NCBI GenBank assembly: GCA_963825405.1
Contig: CAWGTB010000001.1
Span: forward strand, 496,001-560,000
From: JACPNO01 sp963825405
Lineage (GTDB): Bacteria; Acidobacteriota; Terriglobia; Bryobacterales; Bryobacteraceae
DNA length: 64,000 nt
Direction: 5' to 3'
The position numbers were made by a program, and so were the translations under genes. How positions within the stretch are numbered: the stretch's first letter is position 1; the number at the start of each line of letters is the position of its first letter. The notes beneath the pieces were generated by a model. That model did not search any database and was not told where the DNA came from. It worked only from the letters and a program-made list of their open reading frames with translations. Below, in pieces: positions 1 through 8,249 of this stretch.

Positions 1-678
1 CCGGAAATCGCGGCGGCGATGAAGCAGTTTGTGCTGGTTGAGCTTTATACGGATGGCTCTGACCCGGCATCCGAGCAGAATCAGGAACTGGAGCAGAAGC
101 TTTTCCACACGATCGCGATTCCGTTTTACGGCATTTTCGATGGCGACGGCAAAGTGCTGGCGAGTTTTCCCGGGCAGACGCGCAATGCGCAGGAGTTTCT
201 GGCGTTCCTGAATCAACCGGCTCCGGCGTCTGCGCCATCGGCTGCCGCGGCCACTTCCCCGTCCGCGTCCCCAAGCGTTCTGACGGATTTGGGGCTGAAA
301 ACCCTGGAAGGGGCGGCCTTCGACCCGTCTCTGGTATCGGATCGAGTGCTGGTTCTCAACTTTTGGGCGACATGGTGCGTGCCTTGCATTCGTGAAATCC
401 CCAATTTCAATCGTTTTAGCGAGGAATGGGCTTCCAAAGGCGTGGAAGTGGTCGGAGTTTCACAGGATGAAGAGGGCGCGAGCGTGGTGAAGCCGTTCCT
501 GAGTAAGCATCCCATAAAGTACCGGCTGGCGTTGGGCTCTGACGCCGCTTCGGAGAAATTTCAACCTACTCCGCTGCCAACAACAATTGTGTTCGATCGG
601 CACGGAAAAGCCATCCAGCGTTTTCAAGGTTTCGCCCATCCCGAAGCCATCGAGGCCGCTGTCCGGCAGGCTCTTTAG
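1..678 (+). CDS. Thioredoxin/TlpA-type thiol-disulfide protein, 5' end outside window
   Basis: The reading frame is open to the left edge, so the N-terminus is missing; the first in-window Met (position 19) is probably internal. The visible part has two pieces. The first, about 65 residues, resembles the C-terminal thioredoxin-like region of DsbD/CcdA-type reductases (VELYTDGSD, then FYGIFDGDGKVL). An Ala/Pro/Ser-rich linker follows, then a complete TlpA/ResA-like domain with the redox motif WCVPC (first Cys codon 376-378) and the cis-Pro region PLPTTIVFD. The family carries electrons across or outside the inner membrane to reduce periplasmic disulfides or support cytochrome c maturation. A DsbD-like fusion is my inference; only the TlpA domain is certain. 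Confidence 0.75.
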   Translation, partial: PEIAAAMKQFVLVELYTDGSDPASEQNQELEQKLFHTIAIPFYGIFDGDGKVLASFPGQTRNAQEFLAFLNQPAPASAPSAAAATSPSASPSVLTDLGLKTLEGAAFDPSLVSDRVLVLNFWATWCVPCIREIPNFNRFSEEWASKGVEVVGVSQDEEGASVVKPFLSKHPIKYRLALGSDAASEKFQPTPLPTTIVFDRHGKAIQRFQGFAHPEAIEAAVRQAL

Positions 679-791
679 CCGCGCATTGAAGCAATACCCC
701 CACATCTGATCCGCGCGAATTCTCAAGGAAAGCTTGCAAGAATACAAGTCCGGCGGTATCCTTTGGGCACCAGGACATAGGAATTAGGCCG

Positions 792-1409
792 ATGCCGGTA
801 GCGCCGCCAGCCATCGATCAGTTCGCGAAGGTACTGCTTCGCATGGGACCGCTCTGTCATTGGGCGATCGATAAACATTGCCGTTTCACACAAGCCGCCG
901 GAGACACCGGCCGGCTTTTCCACCAATCGCCCGACGACCTGACAGGCCGTGGAATTTCCGAAGTTTCGAACCCCCGCATGGCGTTGCATTGGGGCCTGGC
1001 ATTGGGGAAAGTGTTTGCCGGCGAAGCGCTGGTTGAGGAAATTTCGTTCGGCAATCCGGAATTCAAATACTTTGTCACTCATCTACCGGTTCGCGATGCA
1101 GAGGGCCAGGTAATATTCGCGGCGGGATTCGCTCACGATCCGCGCCAATGGGAAGCAGAGCCCGAACCCTGGAACGGCGATTTTCTCCAACAAATAGAAG
1201 CGTCGCGCGCCAAGACGGCTGATTTTCTGCATGACGACGTGGCGCAATCGTTGAGCGTCGCGGGCTTGCAGCTTGATCTGCTGCGCATGGACCTGGAATC
1301 GACCGTGCCGGAAATCGCTACGCGGACCGCCGAAATACAGGGCCTGCTGGACGAAGCGCTGCGCCGGGTTCGGGAGTTCAATGCAGCCCACCTCAGGCCC
1401 GGGTCCTAA
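792..1409 (+). CDS. PAS-like protein with histidine kinase DHp domain but no ATPase domain
   Basis: The 205-residue protein has a PAS-like sensor region (about 15-115) and then a HisKA_3-type dimerisation helix with the phospho-acceptor motif FLHDDVAQSL (His147). The frame stops at LRPGS, exactly where NarL-family kinases normally continue into the HATPase_c domain. No N, G1 or G2 box is present in any frame before the response regulator starts five bases later. The product can dimerise and hold a phospho-His but cannot bind ATP itself. The tight spacing to the regulator suggests a cognate pair in which this protein is a phosphotransfer or scaffold partner of another kinase, or the remains of one. 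The start is ATG 792, with only a weak AGGA upstream. Confidence 0.72.
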   Translation: MPVAPPAIDQFAKVLLRMGPLCHWAIDKHCRFTQAAGDTGRLFHQSPDDLTGRGISEVSNPRMALHWGLALGKVFAGEALVEEISFGNPEFKYFVTHLPVRDAEGQVIFAAGFAHDPRQWEAEPEPWNGDFLQQIEASRAKTADFLHDDVAQSLSVAGLQLDLLRMDLESTVPEIATRTAEIQGLLDEALRRVREFNAAHLRPGS

Positions 1410-1414
1410 TCCGC

Positions 1415-2098
1415 ATGCCCTACGAAATCCTGCTGGTGGACGATCACAAAATCATGCGCGACGGCGTCAAAGCCCTCATTGAGCGCAGCCCCGAGTTTCA
1501 AGTAGTAGCGGAAGCCGATAGCGGCCCCGACGCCATCCAGGTTTGCAAACGCGTTCATCCCGACCTGGTCGTAATGGACATCGCTCTGCCCGGCTTGAAT
1601 GGAATCGACACGGTCAAGGAGTTGATGCGGCAGCAGCCGGCGGTCAAGGTCATCATGCTTTCGATGTACGACGATGAGGAGTCGGTGGTCAGTGCGATAC
1701 GCTCCGGCGCCCGCGCGTTCGTGCTCAAGAAAGCTTCCTCGGGAGACCTGATGGACGCGCTGCGCACGGTGGCGCATGGCGGGTCGTATCTCGGCTCCCA
1801 TGTTTCCGACCGCTTGCTGACGCGCATCCAGAGCGGCGACCTGGAAACCAGGGGTCGCAGCCAGGTGCTGGACAAAGTCACGCCGCGCGAGCGCCAGGTG
1901 CTGTGTCTCATCGCCGAAGGCAAGACCAGCAAGGAGATTGCCGCCATCCTCACTTTGGGCGTGGAGACCGTGCGCAGCTACCGCAAGGCGGTCATGAAAA
2001 AGCTGGGTGTCAGCAACGTTGCCGGCCTGGTGCAAATCGCTTTGGCGGCTGGTCTGGCCCGCTGGGGCGAGGCTCCTCGTTTCGAACAAAAGCAATAA
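1415..2098 (+). CDS. NarL/FixJ-family response regulator
   Basis: The 227-residue regulator has an intact receiver domain (acidic pair D9-D10, phospho-acceptor D55 in VVMDIALPG, conserved Lys in FVLKKAS) and a C-terminal LuxR/GerE helix-turn-helix (TPRERQVLCLIAEGKTSKEI through VRSYRKAVMKKL). Phosphorylation is expected to control DNA binding. It starts five bases after the ATPase-less kinase gene, so the two are almost certainly cotranscribed. Since the partner cannot autophosphorylate, the phosphate source is unknown. Confidence 0.9.
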   Translation: MPYEILLVDDHKIMRDGVKALIERSPEFQVVAEADSGPDAIQVCKRVHPDLVVMDIALPGLNGIDTVKELMRQQPAVKVIMLSMYDDEESVVSAIRSGARAFVLKKASSGDLMDALRTVAHGGSYLGSHVSDRLLTRIQSGDLETRGRSQVLDKVTPRERQVLCLIAEGKTSKEIAAILTLGVETVRSYRKAVMKKLGVSNVAGLVQIALAAGLARWGEAPRFEQKQ

Positions 2099-2105
2099 TA
2101 AGAGC

Positions 2106-3031
2106 GTGCACACCGCTTGGGGCGAAATCGAGGTGTCGGACGCCCACGTCCATTTCTTCTCTAGCGCATTCTTTCGTTCGCTAGCGGTGCAATCGGGACA
2201 GACGCTCGAGCGAATCGGCGGAACGCTAGGCTGGCAATTGCCGCCGTCCGAACCCGAGCAACTGGCGGAGATTTGGGCGGGTGAGCTGGATCGCTGCGGC
2301 GTCGCGCAGGCCTCGCTGATCGCCAGCTTCCCCGGCGACGAAGAATCGGTGGCGCGCGCCGTGGCTCGCTTCCCGGCGCGATTTCACGGCTACTTCATGC
2401 TCAACGCCGCCGCTCCCGATGCAGCCGACCGTGCGCAGCGTGCATTGGCCGGGCCGCACCTGCGGGGGATTTGCCTGTTTCCCGCCATGCATCGATTTTC
2501 CATGCGGGAGCCGCGCGTACGGGCGATTCTCGAGGTTGCCGCGGCGCAAGCCGGGCGTCGTGGTCTTCGTGCACTGCGGCGTGCTGACGGTGGGCGTGCG
2601 CGCAAAGCTGGGCCTGCCTTCGCCGTTCGATATGAGTTTTTCCAACCCGCTCGACCTGCACGCAGTGGCGCTGGAATTTCCGAAATTGAATTTTGTGGTG
2701 CCGCATTTCGGAGCCGGATATTTCCGGGAAGCACTGATGCTGTGCGACCTTTGCCCCAACGTGTATCTCGACACGTCCAGCAGCAATAGCTGGCTGCGCT
2801 ATCAGGCCCGAGGGTCTGGACCTCGCGGGCGCTTTTCGACGGGCACTCGACGTGGTCGGCCCCAGAAGGCTGCTATTTGGGACCGATTCCTCATTTTTCC
2901 CGCGTGGCTGGCATGCAGCTATTTTTCAGGCGCAAGCCGCGGTTCTCGAAAAGCTGGGGATTAGCGGCGCCGATGCACGCCTGATCTTCGGCGAAAATCT
3001 TCGCCGGCTGCTGGGACCTGCGGACCGGTAA
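2106..3031 (+). CDS. Amidohydrolase-2 family metal-dependent hydrolase (two frameshifts)
   Basis: Read through two breaks, this is a TIM-barrel amidohydrolase of about 307 residues (decarboxylase/lactonase type). It starts at GTG 2106 with the metal-binding pair in VSDAHVHFF. The middle has VVFVHCGV and FVVPHFGAGY, and the end has LLFGTDSSF followed by IFGENLRRLLG. Frame one runs to about 2550, frame two from there to about 2805, and frame three to the TAA at 3029-3031. Each change equals one extra base (near CAAGCCGG and CAGGCCCG); removing them restores AAAQ-PGVVV and RYQ-PEGLDLAG. The gene lies seven bases after the regulator. It could be a young pseudogene, but a consensus error is likelier given the same fault in essential genes nearby. 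Confidence 0.75.
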
Positions 3032-3118
3032 GACCCTTCTTGCATGGCAGGTCCGGGATCTGCCCCACTTTTGCCCTGAGAATTATCTGCAAACGCTCGT
3101 ACCTATCTAGGTAGAGCA

Positions 3119-3944
3119 ATGAGAGTCTATCTCCGTTACGGCAGGTCGCATGGCTCGCTCCCGGCGGAGGTACGTCTGGCACGCTTCAAGAGGGTACTGC
3201 TGGCGGCCCAAAACGTCTACGGCTATCGCAAGTACCTGCGCGCTGCCGGGTTGGCCAACCCCGACGCCGTGAAGTCGCTCGGCGCCGTGGAGTCGATTTT
3301 GCCTTTGCTCCCCATCACCGATATCGGGGAGTTTCGCAATTCTCCGGCGGAATTCGAAAATGCCGGCGCCTTCCCCCCCGGGCCGCGGCCCTTCCTGCTT
3401 CCGCTCCGCTGTTCGCCGCGCACGGCGGTCTTGATGCCGGGCTTCGAGCAGACCAAGAGCGTCAAGGTTCTGCCGCCAAATTGGGCGCTGCTGACACAGT
3501 TCCGCCCTGAAGCACTTGCGGCTTCCGTCGGCGTGTTGCGGATGCTGGCCAAGGCCATCGACAACGGACGCGGCCGCCTGCCTTCGCTGCAATACGCCGT
3601 GGTCGCGTTTACCGGCCAGTGGTCGGACGGATTGCTTGCAGGAGGCGGACCGCGAGCTGTTTTGGCGCATTTTTCAACTGCCGGTATTCGAGCAGCATCT
3701 GGGTCCCGATGGCCGTGTCGTCGCTTGGGAATGCGAAGCCCACCGCGGCCTCCATCTTCTGCCGACGCGCGCCGTGATCGAGGATTCGGATCAGCATCAA
3801 CTGCTCATCACTTCGCTCACCGATCTGCGAAGGCCAGCGGTGCGGCTGCGCACTGAATTCGCCGGATCCATCGCGACCGGCGATTGCCCGTGCGGCGAGA
3901 CATCACCCAAACTGCTGGAGTTGAGAAGCGGGGCGCCGAACTAG
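3119..3944 (+). CDS. PaaK/coenzyme F390 synthetase-like protein (one frameshift)
   Basis: Two frames join into about 274 residues. The N-terminal frame (MRVYLRYG to FTGQWSDGLL) changes near 3638, where dropping one base gives DGLLQEADRELFWRIFQLPV and leads to the C-terminus. The C-terminus has CPCGETSPKLLEL, resembling the Cys-rich end of phenylacetate-CoA ligase-like adenylating enzymes. The N-terminal part also recalls that family, but the P-loop-like Ser/Thr/Gly motif and most of the adenylating core are absent, so catalysis is doubtful. No clear pathway context is visible; it sits 87 bases after the amidohydrolase and converges on hsdS, which ends three bases before its stop. Confidence 0.55.
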
Positions 3945-5209
3945 CCGCGGCCCCGAGCGCCTGACATCACGGCACCGGCAATCAGCGCATCGCGATATTC
4001 CAAAAGCTTCTCAACTTGGAGTTGGATTTTGCAGATCAGTGCGTCCAGCAGCGCCGTTTCGCGATCCAATGTTTCCACGATCGCTTGCTGCGCGGCGAGC
4101 GGAGGCAGCGTGATCGCGAAATTTGAAAACCGCTCCGCGCTCACGTTGGCAATGGTGGTCTGGATCGTTTGCCGCGCCACTTCCTGCCGGAAACCGTGGC
4201 TTTGCGTGTAATAGATCAGGTAGCCGGGAAGCACTTTGCGGCGGTCGGGGCGGAGCCGCAGCAGGTAACCGGCGAAGCAGGCTCGGCCCCACTCTGCGCG
4301 ATAGCGGAACGCCTTGCCCACGGTGGCGCCGCTGCGCGCCAGCAGGATATCGCCGTCTTCCAGTAGATAAGGCGCGGCCAATTCCGGAGCGAGCGATTGC
4401 AGGGTATCCTCGCGCAACCGGCCGTCGGCGCCGATGTCGGTGATGCGGATGTAGCGCGGCCATGCGGGATTTTCCGCGACGCCGGCTTGATTAGCGCCGT
4501 AGAGCAGGGCACCCACGCGCACGAATTTGAGCCGGGTTGGATCGGCGCCTGCGGGCGTCACGGCTCGGCTGATCAGCGCGAGCCGCTTCTCCCGCAGCAA
4601 CGCGACGAGGCTTTGCTGTTTCGCGACTAGGGCGGCCAGGATCTTCGTTTGGACATCCAGCCACTCCGTGATCTGCCGCTGTTCGGCGAGTGGCGGAACT
4701 TTCACAGGTTCAGCGAGGTATGAATCGGAATCCAGATTCTGAATGCCGGTGCTCTGTTTGATGGAGCGTTTATTAACGCCGTAGCGGTAGAGCGCGGCAT
4801 GCAGGTAGCAAAGGTATGCCGGGTCGAAGCCGCTGGCCACCGGCATCCGCGCCAGAAAATTGGAGCACACCGCAATTGCGGAATGATCGTAGAGCGCGAC
4901 GACGCCCACCGGCTGCAGTTCGCCGCCGCCGGATTTTTCCAGCAACAGGTCGCCCGGCTGGAGCAGACGTCCGCGGCACTCGGCTGCCGGAATCGAGCGC
5001 CAGGTAGCATCGTCAAGTGACACGCGCAGGCGTACACGGTCGAGATCGGCGACGCGGACGCAAATCCGGTCGCTGCTGCCACCTTGCGGTTCATCGCCCC
5101 AAATGCCGTTTTGGCAGCCGGTGACGGTACGCTTGAGGCGTGTCCAGCGCCAGTGGGCGGGCGCGTTTTGAAACAGCGGGGCTACTGCTGCAGGCGTTCC
5201 AGCAGGCAT
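3941..5209 (-). CDS. hsdS: Type I restriction-modification specificity subunit HsdS
   Basis: The protein has two target-recognition domains, each followed by a long conserved helix. The first half begins at NAPAHWRWTRLK and ends in VPPLAEQRQITEWLD; the second has DGDILLARSGATVGKAF and ends in LPPLAAQQAIVETLDRETA. The expected role is to bind both halves of a bipartite DNA target and position HsdM for adenine methylation. I chose ATG 5209 (MPAGTPAAVAP); it overlaps the end of hsdM by 28 bases, which fits coupled translation. A longer frame upstream has an unconvincing low-complexity N-terminus. No hsdR is adjacent. Confidence 0.9.
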   Translation of the reverse strand: MPAGTPAAVAPLFQNAPAHWRWTRLKRTVTGCQNGIWGDEPQGGSSDRICVRVADLDRVRLRVSLDDATWRSIPAAECRGRLLQPGDLLLEKSGGGELQPVGVVALYDHSAIAVCSNFLARMPVASGFDPAYLCYLHAALYRYGVNKRSIKQSTGIQNLDSDSYLAEPVKVPPLAEQRQITEWLDVQTKILAALVAKQQSLVALLREKRLALISRAVTPAGADPTRLKFVRVGALLYGANQAGVAENPAWPRYIRITDIGADGRLREDTLQSLAPELAAPYLLEDGDILLARSGATVGKAFRYRAEWGRACFAGYLLRLRPDRRKVLPGYLIYYTQSHGFRQEVARQTIQTTIANVSAERFSNFAITLPPLAAQQAIVETLDRETALLDALICKIQLQVEKLLEYRDALIAGAVMSGARGRG

Positions 5210-6927
5210 CGGATTTCGCTGTCCAGCGTTTTGATTTCCGCGTCGATTTCTGCCAGATCGCGCAGCGGCTGCGGCTGATAGAAAATTCGCGTGAATGGGA
5301 TCTCGCATCCTGTGCGGGTTCGCGCGTCATCGATCCAGGCGTCGGGCGCATGTGGCAGAACTTCACGCGCGAACCACGCCGCGATCTCTTCGCCCCAAGG
5401 CACGTTTTCGGAATCGCGCAGTTCGGGATCGGCTTCGAGCCTGCCGGCGGGCCCGCGAAAGGCGGCGGCCTCCGGATCCCGATCGCCCAGGGCATGCAGA
5501 ATCCGATTCTTGAGAACGCGGCCAAGCTTTATGCCGGCGTCGCGGAACTGCGCGGCTAGCGCTTGCTCGAAGGCGGACTGATCTTTGTACACGGCGGCGT
5601 CCATGCCATCCAGAATCGCGGCAGTACTGGCGTCGAGCGAGCCCACGCGTTCCGGCGACACTTGAAAATTCAGCCGCAGCGGCCGCTCCACGATGATGCG
5701 GCGGTACAGGAATTCCTCTTTGTCTACGATGCGTGAGTCCGGCCCGTCGTAAAATTCCGTGTGCAGGCGAACGATGTCGTGAATATGTTCGGGAGAAAGC
5801 TCGTTGCGCTTGGCGCCGAGCGAGCGCTGCATTTTGCGGCTGAAACCGGTGGCGTCGATGAGCTGCACTCTATCTTTCCTGGGCGCGCTCTTGCGATTGG
5901 TGAGCACCCAGATGTAGGTGGAGAGGCCGGTGTTGTAGAAGAGTTGATCGGGCAGGGCGACAATCGCCTCCAGCCAATCGTTTTCCAGAATCCAGCGGCG
6001 GATATCGCTTTCGCCCGATCCGGCGTCACCCGCGAAGAGCGGTGAGCCGTTGAACACCACCGCCAGGCGCGAGCCTTCCGGCTTCATTTTGGACAGCATG
6101 TGCTGCAAAAAGAGCAGGGAGCCGTCGTTGACGCGCGGCAGCCCGGCGCCGAAGCGGCCGGCAAATCCCAGACGCTGATGCTCATCGCGAACCGCGCTTT
6201 CGGCCTTCTTCCATTCCACTCCAAAGGGAGGGTTGGACAGCATATAGTCGAAGCGCCGGCCGTCGAAGTGGTCATGTAGAAATGTGTTGCCGAGGTGAAC
6301 GTGATCGGGATTGCCGCCGCGCATCAGCAGATCGGCTCTGCAAATGGCATAGGATTCGCGGTTCAACTCCTGGCCGAAAACTTCCAGGCGCACGTTGGCA
6401 TTCCGCTCGCGCAAGGCGTCCTCGGCAACCGAAAGCATGCCGCCGGTGCCGCAGGCCGGGTCATATAGAGTGAGTGGGCCGTCGCCGATTTCCCGGTCGA
6501 ATAGCAAATCGACCATCAGCCGGATCACTTCGCGCGGCGTAAAGTGCTCGCCGGCGCTGGCTCCGGATTGTTCCGAAAAGCGCCGGATCAGCTCCTCGAA
6601 AATCGAACCCATTTCGTGATTGGGAACGGCGCCGGGATGAAGGTCTACCTGCGAGAAACGCTCGATCAGCGGATTCAGAAGTCCCGCCTGGCGCAGACGC
6701 GGAATCTGATCGCGCAATTCGAAGCACTCGACCACGTCATTCGCGGCGGAGTCGAAATCGTCCTGCCCTTCCTGCAGCTTGGCCAAACTGCCAGAGCCCA
6801 ACGCGCAGTCCAAGCGGCGGAGAACGGTTAGAGGCAGGATGACCTTGGAGTACTCGGCGTCTTTATAGTCGCCGCGGAGAAGGTCCGCCAGGCTCCAGAT
6901 GAAAGCGACCCGCTCCTGAAAGCTCAT
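5182..6927 (-). CDS. hsdM: Type I restriction-modification DNA methyltransferase HsdM
   Basis: This 581-residue N6-adenine methyltransferase starts at MSFQERVAFIW (ATG 6927). It has the N-terminal HsdM helical domain, the SAM-binding motif DPACGTGGML and the catalytic motif NPPFGVEW, followed by VNDGSLLFLQHML. The frame is open upstream into the peptidase gene, but that stretch is antisense-like and not HsdM. The start lies eight bases after the stop of the M23 peptidase gene, so it appears to be read through from the S9/M23 operon. With no neighbouring hsdR, the pair may act as a solitary methylation system or use a restriction subunit encoded elsewhere. Confidence 0.93.
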   Translation of the reverse strand: MSFQERVAFIWSLADLLRGDYKDAEYSKVILPLTVLRRLDCALGSGSLAKLQEGQDDFDSAANDVVECFELRDQIPRLRQAGLLNPLIERFSQVDLHPGAVPNHEMGSIFEELIRRFSEQSGASAGEHFTPREVIRLMVDLLFDREIGDGPLTLYDPACGTGGMLSVAEDALRERNANVRLEVFGQELNRESYAICRADLLMRGGNPDHVHLGNTFLHDHFDGRRFDYMLSNPPFGVEWKKAESAVRDEHQRLGFAGRFGAGLPRVNDGSLLFLQHMLSKMKPEGSRLAVVFNGSPLFAGDAGSGESDIRRWILENDWLEAIVALPDQLFYNTGLSTYIWVLTNRKSAPRKDRVQLIDATGFSRKMQRSLGAKRNELSPEHIHDIVRLHTEFYDGPDSRIVDKEEFLYRRIIVERPLRLNFQVSPERVGSLDASTAAILDGMDAAVYKDQSAFEQALAAQFRDAGIKLGRVLKNRILHALGDRDPEAAAFRGPAGRLEADPELRDSENVPWGEEIAAWFAREVLPHAPDAWIDDARTRTGCEIPFTRIFYQPQPLRDLAEIDAEIKTLDSEIRCLLERLQQ

Positions 6928-6935
6928 GTCAGTCT

Positions 6936-8249
6936 CTACGACCCGCCACCGACCTTGCTCAGGATGCGATCGCGAATCCAGTGCTCGTCCCACCACTCCA
7001 CCGGATTCACCTGCACGCCGTCCACCTGCATGCTGAAATGCAAATGATCGCCGCCCGCCAAGCCCGTCGAACCCGATTTCCCCAGCGCCTGCCCCTTCTT
7101 TACCATGTCGCCGATCTTGACCCCGATCTCGCTCAAGTGGCCGTAAATCGATTGCAGGCCGTAGCCGTGATCGACGACCACGCAGTTCCCGTAGATTCCG
7201 AGATCGGAGGCGTAGACCACCTTGCCGTCGTTGGCCGCGGGCACCGCCACGTGCTGGGTCGACGCCAGATCGAAGCCGAGATGAACCTGCTCGTCTACTT
7301 TCTTGCCTTTGTAAATATACGACCGCTTGTCGGCGAAGGAAGATTCCACCTGCGTGTTCATCATCTGCAGAAAGGGCCCGGACCACAGGAAATGATCCGC
7401 CGTTTTCAGCGTCAGGCTGGCGAGCACCTGATTGTTGCGCCGGCGCATGTCGCGATTGATGTGCAGAAAACGATCGAGCAGATCGCCGGAGCCTTGGGGA
7501 TCGATCTGGCCTACCACCTTTTGCAGGAAAGCATCGTCGATTACCAGATCGCGCGAATGGAATTTCTTGGGAAACACCTTGTGCCAGAAACCCGCAGTGG
7601 CCTCTGCTCCGGCTGGATTGCGGACGAACACTTTGGGATCGATGCCCTCCGGAAAATCCCACGAGTAGGCGAACAGCGCGAAACGCTCGCCCGGCCGCTG
7701 CCCCGGCAGCGGAAAACTGCGGAACGTGCGAGGCCCGACGCGCACGCCAGCCTCGGTCCAATAGCCGGATGCGGTAAATGAAACCAGCTCCGAGCCGCCC
7801 TGGTTGATGTAGTGCTGCGCGCCGTCCGCCGTCACTTTCGGCGGGGCCAGGATCACTTGCACGTCGGTATCGAAATCGTCGGAAGCGCCGCGCAAATCGT
7901 TGGATTCCGCTTCGATGATCAACCGGGCTGCGCCATCGTGCAGCTTCGGCACCACATTCTTACCCACGTCGAAGCTCATGAAGCGCGGACGGCGGCGCTC
8001 TTTCCAGAAAAGGAACCGCTGCGCCGGCTCATTGAAATCGAAAGCCGGATAGCGCGTTCCGTCCTGTTCGATCGAGCCCGAGATGCGCCGGATGCCATGC
8101 GGATTCGTAATCTCAATCTGAATGGGCGTCGATACGCCGATTACTTTTACCGGCGGATCGAGCCGCAGCGTTGTGCCATTGGAAAGGAATAACAGAATGA
8201 CCGGCAGGACCACGCCAACCAGAACAAACAGGATGACCAGCTTCCTCAT
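6936..8249 (-). CDS. M23-family peptidase (LytM-type), membrane-anchored
   Basis: The 437-residue protein starts at ATG 8249, which overlaps the stop of the S9 peptidase as ATGA. It has an N-terminal membrane segment (KLVILFVLVGVVLPVILLFL), a long extracytoplasmic region and a C-terminal LytM domain with the zinc ligands in HLGFD, YGHLSEIG and DHLHFSMQ. Such enzymes cut peptidoglycan cross-bridges, or activate amidases when degenerate; here all ligands are present. The N-terminal domain seems lineage-specific. Confidence 0.9.
   Translation of the reverse strand: MRKLVILFVLVGVVLPVILLFLSNGTTLRLDPPVKVIGVSTPIQIEITNPHGIRRISGSIEQDGTRYPAFDFNEPAQRFLFWKERRRPRFMSFDVGKNVVPKLHDGAARLIIEAESNDLRGASDDFDTDVQVILAPPKVTADGAQHYINQGGSELVSFTASGYWTEAGVRVGPRTFRSFPLPGQRPGERFALFAYSWDFPEGIDPKVFVRNPAGAEATAGFWHKVFPKKFHSRDLVIDDAFLQKVVGQIDPQGSGDLLDRFLHINRDMRRRNNQVLASLTLKTADHFLWSGPFLQMMNTQVESSFADKRSYIYKGKKVDEQVHLGFDLASTQHVAVPAANDGKVVYASDLGIYGNCVVVDHGYGLQSIYGHLSEIGVKIGDMVKKGQALGKSGSTGLAGGDHLHFSMQVDGVQVNPVEWWDEHWIRDRILSKVGGGS

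Noticed and set aside
5182..7761. 859-residue version of HsdM
   Set aside because: The extra N-terminus is antisense to the M23 peptidase gene and Arg/Ser-rich; HsdM begins at 6927.
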